Assembly (NCBI GenBank): GCA_015680685.1
Contig: MNCI01023302.1
Span: 100,145 to 164,144, forward strand
Reading direction: 5' to 3'
DNA: 64,000 bases
Source of the DNA: Gnetum montanum
Lineage: Eukaryota > Streptophyta > Gnetopsida > Gnetales > Gnetaceae
The first letter of the stretch is position 1. Every line of letters starts with the position of its first letter. Shown here in pieces: positions 22,137 through 33,216 of this stretch. The notes below the pieces were generated by a model. That model did not search any database and was not told where the DNA came from. It was given only the letters and a program-made list of their open reading frames with translations. The position numbers and the translations under genes are program-made.

Positions 22137-22141
22137 GCCTC
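22137..22141. repeat. Target-site duplication of element 1, right copy (GCCTC)
   Basis: Identical to 13348-13352. The sequence after it (GAATTAAAAG) should be the original continuation of the host DNA at 13352. Confidence 0.9.
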
Positions 22142-23110
22142 GAATTAAAAGTAAGTATGGATTCAAACCATTTGAGCACCAAATCCTCAAATACATCATT
22201 GTAAACCACATTCTTAGCTCCTAGGGGTCATTAAGAACCATCTAGGTTCATAATTAAACTTATGGACTTAATTTTATATGATTTCCAAAAACCTCCAAGT
22301 GTTGAAACTAATATAGGTTAAAATGTTTCTTGGTGTTGGAGGTCATGAAATATTAACTTGGGTTTCCTTCAGTATTGTAGTATAAAATTCCCTGAAAGCA
22401 ACTTTGCAAGGCATTTACTAGCCTTTGAAGACTTCCATGGATCTTTCAAGGTTATATTCCAAATTTTTGGCTTCAATTCTAGAAACTTTAAAAAAATCCC
22501 TAAAATGGTCAAACTTTTTCTATGTTATTAACATGGCATCAAAATTTTTCTAAGTATGATTGACACAGTGCCAAAATTTTTCTAAGTGTGAAATGATGTT
22601 GGACATAAAAAATAAGATTGATGTGGAACATCAAAGAGCTAGTTAACATCCAACATCAAAAGTTAGAATTAGCATCAACAGTCAAAATGATGTAGAGCAT
22701 TGAAGCCAAAGGTTAAACTTGTTATTTTTGAACTTGTGTTAATTTTAGAAAACTTATGAAAATTTCAAGTTTAGTTTTAGCAACCCTAAATTAAAATTGG
22801 CAACTCTATGCTTATAAATACAAGCTTGAAACACAATGTTAAGGTTGGATCTTTCAAGTAAGATGGTTAGATTTTTGAAGATTTAGCAAAGGTTGGATCT
22901 TTAGAGGTGACTCAATTTTTTTGCGATTTGAGAGCACTAGTTAGATTTCAAGAGATTTCAAGAGCACAAGTGCCTAACACCACCATAGCACTTGCATCCT
23001 CCTTGGCCATCTTCAACGCCTTCTACACCTTCTATGTTACTTCTAGAGATAGAATTTTTAGGCTTCCATGTCACTTTCTAGAGTTAAAAGTTTTTCAGCT
23101 CATGTGTTAA
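22142..23110 (+). repeat. LTR-like promoter region, other family
   Basis: Two CTAAGT cores (AAAATTTTTCTAAGT at about 22543 and 22583) are followed by a run of GATGT/ACATC words (GATGTTGGACAT, GATGTGGAACATC, AACATCCAACATC, GATGTAGAGCATT; 22607-22700). Then comes CTTATAAATACAAGC at 22811. This has the same design as the other LTR promoters in the window. It may be the LTR of the element whose CTAAGT minisatellite lies at 9770-10560 and into which element 1 inserted. No LTR ends or partner could be fixed. The open frame 22907-23110 has no recognisable content. Confidence 0.4.
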
Positions 23111-24009
23111 TAACAAGAATAAAGCTTGATTTTGGTTCGTAATTGATTCTCGATCAGGTCTATGACTTCTAAATCCATTACCTAATTCTTTAGAGGTCAA
23201 TTTCTACCCTTCAAATCTATATTTGGCTCCACACCTAAGCTTCTTTTATCAATTTTGTCACACTAATGTTTTTCTCCCATCATTTGTAGTTTGGCCCTCC
23301 ATAGAAGTTAAATGCTTTATTTTATCTTCCTTGTTTAATCAATATAGCATATGCATCTAGGATCTTTCTCCACATTGATGTACTCTCAATATTTTATGCT
23401 TACTTATGCACATTCTATGCCTAGTTAATTTCTCTCTCTCATTTTTTACATTATTTTTCCATCATGTCAAAATTATAGAGTTTTCAATGTTTTAAACTTA
23501 GCCAAATTTTAACATTCTATGCTCAACCATTCTCTTGCATCAAAATTTTCCTAACATAAAAACTTGGTTCATGTCGAAACTTAACTCACATCAAAACTGG
23601 CCTCATGTCAAAACTTGGCTCATGTCCAAACTTCGTTCACGTTAAAACTACCATGTTTGAATATTGCATGTTTTAAATCTATACTTTACACTTCATTTTC
23701 ATTTCAACATTTACAATTTATTCTATACTTATTTTATTTTCCAATAATCCATACTTAGTCAAATTTTCAAAGTTATACAATTAGTCATTTTTAATGTAAA
23801 AGTTATATCATTTGGAGAGGAAACCAAAACCATTTCTATTACATTAAAATTATAGTATTTAAAAAATTTTATGGTTAGTATCTATATTTTATGCTTAATT
23901 TTTATTCCATAATTCATATATTATTCTACACTTAGTTTATTTTCAATAATTCATACTAATGAATCATGTGATAGGCTACATCGATGCAACCCCGTTGAGA
24001 TAGCCTAAG
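23111..24009. other. AT-rich sequence with CAAAACTTGGCTCATGT-like repeats and an LTR-end fragment
   Basis: At 23540-23650 a short word (CAAAACTTGGCTCATGTC) recurs five to six times with changes, related to the CTAAGT minisatellite. At about 23950-23985, AATCATGTGATAGGCTACATC resembles the first 30 bases of the element-3 LTR (AATCATGTGACAGGCTATGTC), but the similarity stops at once. No gene. Confidence 0.4.
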
Positions 24010-24629
24010 CGATACTCCTTGCTTGGACCTTTCTTTGCTTTCTTTCCTTGCACTTGCCTTCCTTTCTCACTCTTAGCTCTTTATATTCTTATTTTCAATA
24101 TAATACATAAGTGAATAGCAATGTGGAATATGAAAATAGCACATAGAAGACTTAGAGATATAAAGCAAATAAGCTCCCCATTCATATTATTCACACTATC
24201 ACAGTAGAGTTACAAAGAAAGAGCCTCACAAAGGAATGCTTTAGACAAGGATGCTTCTTAGAAAGTGATGCGCTTCATCTAAGGTTATCTTTGATTTGAT
24301 TTTCTCTTTGAATTTGTTATGACTTATATAGTAGAGGATAAGTCCTCTAGACACTTCCAAATATGTGCTCTAGCTCATCAGCACTACTAGAGCCATCATG
24401 ACACATTCCACTTTTCAAAGTGGAGACACTATTACATATCATGGAGGTACTATGCAGGGAATCATTACTATACATTTGTGGCTAACAATATCTTTCTTTT
24501 AATCAGAAGGGATCTAGTCAGAGTCCACGTCGACCAGGATATTCCTATCATCATCATCACTGCCAAAATATGGGAATCTTCTTGGGAATGAGAAATGCAT
24601 GCCAATAGGAAACAAAGTCCTTTCATGGC
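24010..24629 (-). other. Flank of element 2, possibly the displaced end of the pararetrovirus relic
   Basis: No domain is identified. The minus strand just left of element 2 (24629 down to about 24480) has a short coding-like patch with an aspartate-rich stretch. The pararetrovirus relic ends abruptly at the other side of element 2 (33217) in the same orientation, so this could be its continuation. The evidence is weak. Confidence 0.3.
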
Positions 24630-25425
24630 TGATGAGTGGCGAGGTACCCCTACACTCAACCATATGAATATGAATGTTTCACATGCGATCTGGTCGAACT
24701 CCACAAACGGACTAGTTGTGGTATCTAGATAGTTATCCTTAGGTCGCAGTTTGCTATCTTCCCATCTGGACTAGTGTTAACTTTGTCACGTATGGTTTAG
24801 CCCAGAATGAAATGTATGATGTGTTCCTATACTAATGCTACTCCTGGGTATAATGGAAAATGATATTAACTAAGCTAAGAGAGATAGGGTGAGAGAGAAT
24901 CTAAGCTAGCCTAAGTGCAATGAGCATCTATTCCTCAATCATCCGTATACATCTTGGACCTCGTGCACAACTACCACTGGGATTACCAAGTACAGATCCT
25001 AGGTACGCTATTGGGTTACCAAGTAGTCACACTTAAATGCTCGTAATCAAGTCGTACTCATTCCACATTTAATAGGAGTTTAGGGTGAAGAGATATTAAC
25101 TAAGAAAGTGGTAAATAAAATTAAATAAATGATTAAACTAAATGAATGCTGAAATGATGAAGTAATCTCGATCTTTATTTCTGGTCATGCGCATGTCCAA
25201 GTACATCACACTTGAATAAGGATGCCGTACAATTACAATCACCACACTGTGGGCATGCACTGGGAGAAAAGGGTTAAGAGAAGAACTACTTTAAGAAAAT
25301 GTCTAAAACTAAGTACTAATTCTAAAAACTTCCTACAAGATTTGTCTACCTCTTATTTATAGATGACGAGACAGGCTGCGATATCATGTATGCGATATCA
25401 TGGCCAACGAAATGATAACTCATCA
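24630..25425 (-). repeat. 3' LTR of element 2
   Basis: 796 bases. On the minus strand it starts TGATGAGTTATCA (complement of 25413-25425) and ends CTCGCCACTCATCA. TATA box on the minus strand at 25351-25362. It has only two GCGATATCATG words upstream of the TATA box, against five in the other LTR of the same element. Confidence 0.92.
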
Positions 25426-25443
25426 TACCTCCACAACTAAATG
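25426..25443 (-). promoter_or_regulatory. Polypurine tract of element 2
   Basis: The complement reads CATTTAGTTGTGGAGGTA, directly before the 3' LTR. Confidence 0.8.
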
Positions 25444-25559
25444 AAAACTTGTCCTCGAGTTAAAGTGAGAACACACTACGTTGATTACACAGTGGATAGG
25501 TATGGGATTATTGAATGGTAAGAATGGGTTCATGCCGCAGTGTGGAATCAAACAAAATT

Positions 25560-28286
25560 GAGACACAACATAGACAATGTGAAAGAAAATCCTACTACTA
25601 CAAAATTGATGGAACTCATGTAGTTCCTGGTGACGGTGGCTAGTCCATGGGTGCTTTTCCCTTGTCTTGTGCTCCAGGTCTTGGGACTTGATGGTGTTGA
25701 AGTATGGCCTGGAGCTTCTCCTCTTTGGTTCAGGGGTCTTGCACCGTCCATGCTAATGTTTTGATGTTTGATAGAGTCGGCACCTCTCATGGGCAAGGTA
25801 GTTGTGGAAACATCTGATTTGCCTTGACATACCAAGCCACAAACACCCGTCATTCCTTCTCGTAGGCTCTGGCTTTGCCTCTATATTCATGGAAATCTGC
25901 AAGCTATCGAGCCAAATCTATTGCAACACCTTTTTGTCTCTGGTAGCTTGCTCTAACCACCTCAAGTTCAGAATTTGTAATCTCCAATTTTTGCAATATC
26001 TTCTTGCATTCTGAAAATTCTGTTTCATATTTGATATAGGTGGTGGCTACCTGTTACTCAAGCTCTATTCTTGGGTGCCCTACTATTAACATGGCAAGGT
26101 TGGCATACCACAGGTTTTCCAACTCCATATATTCTGTAAGGTATTAGATCTGCAAGACCTGGTTCTTAACTTCCGCTTGAAGGACAAATGCATATGTGTT
26201 CAATATGGCCTACCAGTCAATGTGTTAAGCACTGAAAGCGTTGATGTGGGCCTTGGCCATATGGATCTCCTTCTTAAGGATTTTTTTGTACATCCTTGAT
26301 TCCGAAAGTGCTCCTTAAGCTTTTCATGTTGTTTAGCCTCATTTTCCATGTGCTTATTTCAATAGCTATCTTTTGACGGATGGCGCATTCCTCCTCCATT
26401 GAGAGGGTTTGATTTTTCCTAGCTAAACGATTCATATCTTGGTTAACCTGGATGAATTTTTCTCACAACTGATGAAAATTTTCTTTGAGAACATTCCTTT
26501 GCTTTTCCACAGAGGTCAACCAAAGATTGTCAGCAACAAGCTGCTTGTTTTCCTCTTGTAAGGCCTTGAGTGCCTTGGTATGCACATGAGTTTGTGCTTG
26601 TGCTACAGAGGCATCCCAAACAGCCTTCTCTTTTTCTTTTGCCACCTTTTTATTCTCTATTAATAGCTTGGTGAATTGCTCAATTTGAAAAGTGTCCAAC
26701 TAGTCCATGGGAACGAATTGAGAGGGATCTCGCTATAGTACCTACAGGGTCACGAGCCTTTCTTACAATTTTTGCACTTCTACTTTAGTATGCTTGGCCC
26801 TCATCTCTATCAAGACCAGTTTTCCCTTAGTGGAAATGATACTTGATTGAATTTCTATAACATCCTATGGGATGTCAAACAAGGATCTCATGACTTGTCC
26901 TGTTTGTAGCAATCGGTGAAGTACATCCTCATGTTCCATAGGAGTCATTGAGGTTCCAGCCAAAGTTTGAGCATCCCGTGCTCCTGTGAAATCTTCTAGT
27001 GGTACAATAGGTACATTGAATGATTCTTTGATGTGGTCTATGACCACATCTGTGGCTCCTGCTGCATCCTGGTGCTGCATGACCACCATAATGGCCCCTT
27101 CACCAGTTTCTAATTGCACTTGAAAAGATGTAGCATTTCTTGAGATCTATTGTGACCAAGTGCTTTCCCCTCATTTTTTTTGAATTGATAATTCACCTCT
27201 TGCATGATCCAAAGAAATCGTGGGCTATATGGCATTGTCAATGACACGAAAGAGATTTGCATCATCACGACTTCCCCAATTGACCGTCTCAGCGATGGCC
27301 TTGAGATGGCACATCAATGGTCTGTTATCTTGGAGTGGCGGTGGTTGATCTTGGCCCATGCTAGGCCCTACTTCTTATTGTTGGCTAGGTCCTATACTTG
27401 GAAGTTGGCTAGGTCCTGCAAGTTGAGTTGCAGTTGGCCTTGCCGTTTGTTCTTTTTTTTATTCTAGTCCCAGCATCTCACTAGTGATTTTTGTCTAGTA
27501 GGATGGCATTTTTGTCTTCCATTCTTCGAACCACCTGAGGATCTTTGTAAAGTATAGATGAGGTAGGTTAGCATTAACCTTTACCATCAGTATTGCACAT
27601 CCTCTTGCCACATATGTTAAGATTCTTTTTAAGCCCTTTGTGGGGAAGAGGTGATAAGTTCCAATTTTGAAATAGATCCTTTCTTCTATCGTCAACTCCC
27701 CAAATGTCTTATCTTCCTTGCCATATGCCCTTTCCAACCAAACTCATCACACATCGGGGTCTAAATAGGTAGACAATTGAGCAACCTTGGGCCTTGTATT
27801 CAGAAGGTTTAATACTTCCAAAATGTCCTGAATAGAGAAGTTAATAGTCACACCACAAATGTTAACCATGGTGCCTTGTTCTTTATTGTGCGAAAATTGG
27901 TACTTTTCCCCTAAGTACCAGGCATCAATTTCAGAGAGGATAGGCCATAACGGGGACCCTGTGAGGTGATCCCTAATGGCCTCTAGAGCAAAATCTGCAA
28001 ATGATTTAAAGTTTAACTCCATAATCACTACAGTGAATGTGGACTTCTCGTGAATGGCCTTAACACAATCCTAGGGCAACGTGAGATGTTATCCCTATTC
28101 AACCATAGCAGCCACTCCTTCCTCTGCCTACCTTGATTGTACAGTAGCAGGGTCCTCTTGGTGGATGCTAAATGATTATTCCTCTTGCTCTACATGTTGT
28201 CTAGTAGGATCTTGTCCTCCTCCTCTCCTAGGTCATTTTCTCCCACCTTGAGTAGGACCTTCCCATTGTCCTAATTTCGAGACGAT
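25560..28286 (-). pseudogene. Second ORF of element 2: plant-transposon-type domain plus coiled coil
   Basis: Homologue of 18369-21110. The expected start is changed: after the acceptor-like GTGATTGCAG the first codon is ATC instead of ATG (28286-28284). Readable blocks: ELNFKSFADFALEAIRDHL and GSPLWPILSEIDAWYLGEKY (28028-27900), FPTKGLKRILTYVARGCAIL with VNANLPHLYFTKILRWFEEW (27680-27500), then a spacer, then coiled-coil segments QFTKLLIENKKVAKEKEKA and KALKALQEENKQLVADN (26699-26463), continuing leftward. The frame breaks at several points. It helps define which residues of the family are conserved; function remains unknown. Confidence 0.75.
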
Positions 28287-28300
28287 CTGCAATCACACGT
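28287..28300 (-). promoter_or_regulatory. Conserved splice-acceptor-like site before the second ORF
   Basis: The minus strand reads ACGTGTGATTGCAG, then the mutated start codon. Element 1 has TTGATTGCAG then ATG (18359-18371). An acceptor exactly at the start codon suggests that the second ORF is read from a spliced RNA. The donor was not located. Confidence 0.45.
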
Positions 28301-28591
28301 AGCCAATCATTAGTAAGGTTGTTACCAAAGTTAGGTTATGCCTTACTACTTGCCTTACTAGATTTACTTTTTTTCTGTGTAATGTTAATTATTGGAAGAA
28401 CATGTCCCCAAAAGATTATAATGTTGAGTCCTCTTTGCTTAGGTTGTTTTCAAATTTAATTTTCTAGTATAACTAAGGGGATGAAATCATTTTTGACACA
28501 TTTTATTCTTAATTTTACAACTAATTACCCTTAAAGATGTTCTTCATGTGATGATGAATTTCAAAAAATTTATGCACTATTCGATGTGTGC

Positions 28592-28608
28592 CTCTCCCCC
28601 ACGACTAA
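28592..28608 (-). promoter_or_regulatory. Internal polypurine-tract-like site in element 2
   Basis: The complement reads TTAGTCGTGGGGGAGAG, sharing the 13-base core TTAGTCGTGGGGG with the terminal polypurine tract of element 1. Confidence 0.5.
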
Positions 28609-28784
28609 GTTGAACACTCCAGGTTCAGGTAGGTTCAAATGAAATGAAAATCGGAGTACCAGTGAGTGAGTTATGAGTATGAAAGTAAGGGTTGTGCAAT
28701 CACAAGTTGTATAGAGAAAATTGGAAAACTCCCCCCACGTGAATAGTTGAAAATGAGGTGAAGTGGCATGGGGGTCATCTATGT

Positions 28785-28860
28785 ATAGTTTGAAGGGATG
28801 TGATATCGCGTACGATACATCGCATATGCAATATCTCAGCTTTATTGATATTAGGCACAA
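28785..28860 (-). promoter_or_regulatory. Internal promoter-like block of element 2
   Basis: On the minus strand TGATATTG-, GCAATATC-, and GTGATATCG-type words at the right are followed leftward by a weakened TATA box (CTATACATAG). It aligns with 17776-17872 of element 1. In between it carries GCGATATC-like words with CGTACG/GCATATGC cores, again self-complementary. Confidence 0.5.
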
Positions 28861-30238
28861 TGAAAGATACCGAATTTTTTAAGATTTTCTTGAAATTGAT
28901 GTTGTGAACTTAGGACATTAGGCTATTGTTAAGGGGTTCTAGGATAATTCAATTAGTTCAAAAAGCAAAAATAATTATGTTGGTGTGGAATTTATCAATA
29001 AGAACCTTGGATGGGAGAAAAAGGCTATGTGATGGTTCATAGGAACATTGAATCGGAGGGATAGTAATAAGGGAAAGAAAATCATTGGAAATATGCTAAG
29101 GGTAATAAATGGTATGTGGAAGATGGGTTATGAGTAAAAATTACAAAAATTATGCAAGTGGGTCCTCTCCAAAGCAGGTTCCAACCTATAATGCCCTTGC
29201 GTAACCACATCTTAAAATGTCCGTAGGCACTAGAAGGGTGAAATGTAATCCACACTGGTTCCACAAACACACACACATGTAAGTATCACCGAAATGAGGT
29301 AAGAATTCTACATTACACACAACATGAGCTACAATTACATGAACAGTGAGATGAGACGAACTATAGAAGGGATTGTAGAGATTGGGACATGAGGTAACTG
29401 ACCCAGGGCTCAATGAATCCTGCATGTAAAGCATGATTAAGGTGTCATTAACCCATCGTTCCAAGATTAGGACCAAGTCTATTCCTCTAATCAGTGACAC
29501 CGCATTGTTTCATCCCATGATGAGCGACTATGAGAGCACCAGAGAAACAAGGCGTATGATCACTTGGCATTTGGTTCAAGGGAGGAGTGATTTTTACTTT
29601 GTGGCACTTTCTTTTTTTGCTTTTCTTTTCTTTTTCTTTTCTTTTTTCCTCTTTTTTTTTCGATTGCTGAATCCAGAGAGGCTGCCAACCTCCAGGCATG
29701 GGTGCATGTCTTTCCAATGGGACCCCCTTAGAACAGCAATGGATTTTTGAGTACCTTTTGATTACTCTTACTCCCATTTTGCGTTAGATCTACAAGGATC
29801 TTAGTACAAACATGTTGCATGGTAACTCCCACAGACATCACCAAAAAGAATCCGCAAGTCCCCTTGATTTCATACCCTAATCATTCCCTATTGGTCCATC
29901 CTTATTCATTCTGGGTACAATGAACACAAAATTAATTTTAAGTTTTAAGAATATCAATAATATCACTGTACCCTCGAACAGAACCTCTTATTTGTAGAAT
30001 GGATGAGTGGGTGTAATGGGCTCACTGGCCAAATAATTTATCGTTCAAGACTCGATAACATAGAACACACCTCAACCAATGAGCCACATGATTGTTTTAT
30101 TCATAGATGAGATTACTTATAAAAAGATAAAAAGATAAAAAGAAAAAAAGATAAACAAGAAATTGAAAAATGAAAAACTGGAAAACAAAAATTGTAAGAT
30201 TAAAGAAAATGAAAAATATTTATTAATCCTGTTTGTTA
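28861..30238 (-). other. Untranslated middle of element 2
   Basis: Counterpart of 16343-17760, with the shared blocks (GAAAGACATGC near 29700, GCAGGTTCC near 29170, both in complement). Open frames such as 29433-29750 and 29487-29777 are pyrimidine- or purine-rich artefacts of a TTTTC tract. No pol sequence. Confidence 0.6.
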
Positions 30239-32224
30239 TTAAAATGGGGGATATCCCCCATAACTAAACGATTGAGCATGGTGAGGATTAATAAATGAAA
30301 GGTGAGGATCCTTGCATGTTGAAAACATTGAAACTTGGTAATTCCTACCCCATTGGGGTTCACACACTTGATTGTAGTAAGTGTAGTGGGGCAATTTATA
30401 AGATGTGGTTCCCGAATAAAGAGTTGACCCACTATGATACTTGGGACTGTAAAATGGTATGCAAGGATTAGGATTTCACTCTCCATGGTTGTATTCATTA
30501 GGCCATATGGTTGTTGGAGTGTTAATTGGTGGCCCTGATGAAGTAACACGAGGCGTTGGGTTCGAAGAGAAGGATGCATCACAGTGTTGGATTTGTGCTG
30601 AGTTGGAGGATGCAGTGGCCTTGGAATTGTGTTGTTTCTTCTTATGGTCATGTCTAAAGAAGGGATGCCTTCAATGTTGAGGAGGCTTCTCACTGCTATT
30701 GGCAATAGTAGCATAAGTAACATTCATGGTTTGTTGTTGTGGTGCAGACACTTCAAGAACAATAGGTGGTGATGTAGAAGGAGGGAAAGGATGAGAACGT
30801 TGAAATTTAGAAGAATTTTAAGGTACACAAGATGGTGGTTGTGTTGAGGACATGGGCTAATAGTATTGAGGAGAATGATAATGCGGCGAGATAGAGTATG
30901 TTGGCCCAGTTGGAGAAACAGGGTATTGGACTAGATAAGCATTTGGATTCAGATGATATGAAGGGTGTCTCCAGTTTAGGGGTGGCTTCTCCCATGACTG
31001 GGATTGTTACCACTATGATCGAACACAGTAGCTCTGTACAAACTCTAGATGTAACCTGCTTCCCCAATGCTCATATAAATATAACAAGATTGGGCATTGG
31101 CCATTGGGGTGATCATATAGGCAAAGGTTGCATTCATATGTATGATTGGCAGTTGAGCTCTTATCTTCCTCATCCCTTCTTTTCAATTGTCTAATGATAC
31201 TTTGTCCTGCTTCTTAGGTTGTCAAAACTCTATATCCAATAATATCAATATATTCTCCACACTTTTTTTGTGTTCATTCCAACATCTTATTAATCTTTGC
31301 CTCAACTTCCTCTAATGCTTGTGGTACTGGAAAAGATGGTTTTTCCTCCTTTAGATTGGTTGATTTCTCCTTTTTGTGATTATGGACCTTTGTTAAGTTC
31401 GGATTTTTATCCCATTGATGTTTATCAACACTCTCCCATCTAGCCATTTCTCCTTCTTCTTTTGCTAACTACTTAATAAGCTCTTGGACTTGATGGGTTT
31501 GTGGTTCATATAGTTGACCTTGGGCATACATCCCTAGGGTCTCTCTTGTTTCATCACAAATCCCATCAATGATATGGTACATTAGCCTTTCCTTAGAAAA
31601 CTCATGGCCTGGACAGTTGTTTAACAGTGCATAATATCTTTCTAAGGCCATGTCCAAGGGTTCATGTTGTGCTTGTTTCCACTCTTGGATTTATTTCCTC
31701 AAGGCTGACACTCTTGCATAGGTTTGATATCTTTTGTTAAAGAGTTCTACCATTGTTGGCCAACGTCGTATTAAATTTGGTTTTAACGATCTATACCATA
31801 CTTTTTCTTGGCCAACGAGTGTCATAGGAAAGAGCTTGAGTTTTTGCCATCTGTTATGAGTGTTGTTCCATGCACAGGCATCATAGAAGGTTTGTAAATT
31901 TTGTTACGAATCTAAGTCATAGCCTCTTGAAAAATTGGAAAATTTGTTTAAATCAAGCCTGGGTAGGCGGCTCTCTTTACGATGCCTATGGGAGATTCGA
32001 ACAGCCTCTTGTATTCGTGTTAGGCTTGTAGTGGCTAGTGGGGGTTCATCGTCATTAAGTAGGTTATGCTTTTGTGCGTTGGGACGATGTTGCCTTCATT
32101 TATGTTTATAAGAAATTCCCACCTTGGGTTGCATACTCCAATCTTCATCGTCATATAATTTGTTGGTTCTCCAATGAATTTCCTCACTAGGTGTGGCATT
32201 ATCGTAGTCTTGTAGGAGAGCCAT
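30239..32224 (-). pseudogene. gag: gag of element 2
   Basis: ATG is the complement of 32222-32224 and TAA the complement of 30239-30241, 1986 bases against 1998 in element 1. Read on the minus strand it keeps MALERYYALLNNCPGHEFSK, then IDGICDETRETLGMYAQGQL and YEPQTHQVQELIK (31657-31469), close to element 1. The zinc-knuckle and P/Q-rich tail regions follow. Two TGA stops of element 1 are sense codons here, showing that they arose after the copies separated. Other breaks are present, so this copy is also inactive. Confidence 0.85.
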
Positions 32225-32345
32225 GGTTGTGAAATTGTGTGTGAATTTATATGTGACTTTTTGTAAAATTTTCTTCTTAAAAGATATATCGCTAATGCCT
32301 TTACAACGACTTGATATGATATAACTAATCTAGATAACTAGCACC

Positions 32346-32365
32346 ATCCTCAGCAATGGTGCCAA
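32346..32365 (-). promoter_or_regulatory. Primer binding site of element 2
   Basis: The complement begins TTGGCACCATTGCTGAGGAT directly after the LTR end, closer to the canonical Athila-type site than that of element 1. Confidence 0.8.
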
Positions 32366-33216
32366 TGATGAGTGGCGAGGTACCCCTACACTCAACCATA
32401 TGAATACGAGTGTTTCACACGTGATCTAGTTGAACTCCGTAGATAGACTAGTTGTGGTATCTAGATAGTTATCCTTAGGTTGTAGTTTGCTGTCTTCCCA
32501 TCTGGACTAGTGTTAACTTTGCCACGTATGGTTTAGCCCAGAATGAGGTGTATGATGTGTTCCTATACTAATGCTACTCCTGGGTGTAATGGAAAATGAT
32601 ATTAACTAAGCTAAGAGAGAGAGAGGGTGAGAGAGAATCTAAGCTAGCCTAAGTGCAGTGAGCATTTGTTCCTCAATCATCAGTACACATCTTGGACCTT
32701 GTGCATGACTACCACTGGGATTACCAAGTGTAGATCCTAGGTACGCTACTGGGTTACCAAGTAGTCACACTTAAATGCTCGTAGTCAGGTCGTACTCATT
32801 CTGCGTTTAATAGGAGTTTAGGGTGAAGAGATATTAACTAAGAAAGTGGTAAATAGTAATTAAATAAATGATTAAACTAAGTGAATGCTACAATGATGAA
32901 CTAATCTCGATCTTTATTTTCGGTCATGTGTATGTCCAAGTACGTTACACTTGAATAAGAATGTTGTACAATTACAATCACCACACTACAAGCATGCACT
33001 GGGAGAAAAGGATTAAGAGAAGAACTACTTTAAGAAAATGTCTAAAACTAAGTACTAACTCTAAAAACTACCTACTAGATCTATCTACCTCTTATTTATA
33101 GATGAGGAGACAGGCTGCAATATCGCGTATGCGATATTGCAGCTAGGCTGGGCCATGATATTGCGTATGTGATATCACGTATGCAATATCACGGCCAATG
33201 AAATGATAACTCATGA
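32366..33216 (-). repeat. 5' LTR of element 2
   Basis: 851 bases, aligned with 24630-25425. The outer end reads TCATGA where TCATCA is expected. TATA box on the minus strand at 33091-33102, preceded by five GATATC-type words (33115-33190). The poly(A) signal region is conserved. Confidence 0.92.
33115..33142. repeat. Inverted repeat, 12-bp perfect arms, in LTR promoter
   Basis: The arm CTGCAATATCGC and its exact complement GCGATATTGCAG are separated by GTAT. It lies just upstream of the minus-strand TATA box (33091-33102). It can form a cruciform or RNA hairpin, or be a paired protein-binding site. Confidence 0.85.

Larger units (their letters stand above)
24630..33216 (-). mobile_element. 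Element 2: second copy of the pol-less family, inverted
   Basis: 8.6 kb, colinear with element 1 but on the opposite strand: 5' LTR 32366-33216, primer site, gag 32224-30239, untranslated middle, internal promoter block, second ORF 28286-25560, polypurine tract, 3' LTR 24630-25425. Pol is absent here too. Flanking pentamers ATGGC (24625-24629) and ATTTC (33217-33221) match at only three of five bases, so the duplication is decayed or one end was altered. Only 2.5 kb separates it from element 1, giving a large inverted repeat. Confidence 0.92.

Noticed and set aside
29433-29777. Overlapping plus and minus ORFs rich in F/S or K/E
   Set aside because: They arise from a TTTTC/GAAAA tract in the untranslated middle of element 2. 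The counterpart in element 1 (16861-17067) shows the same artefact.
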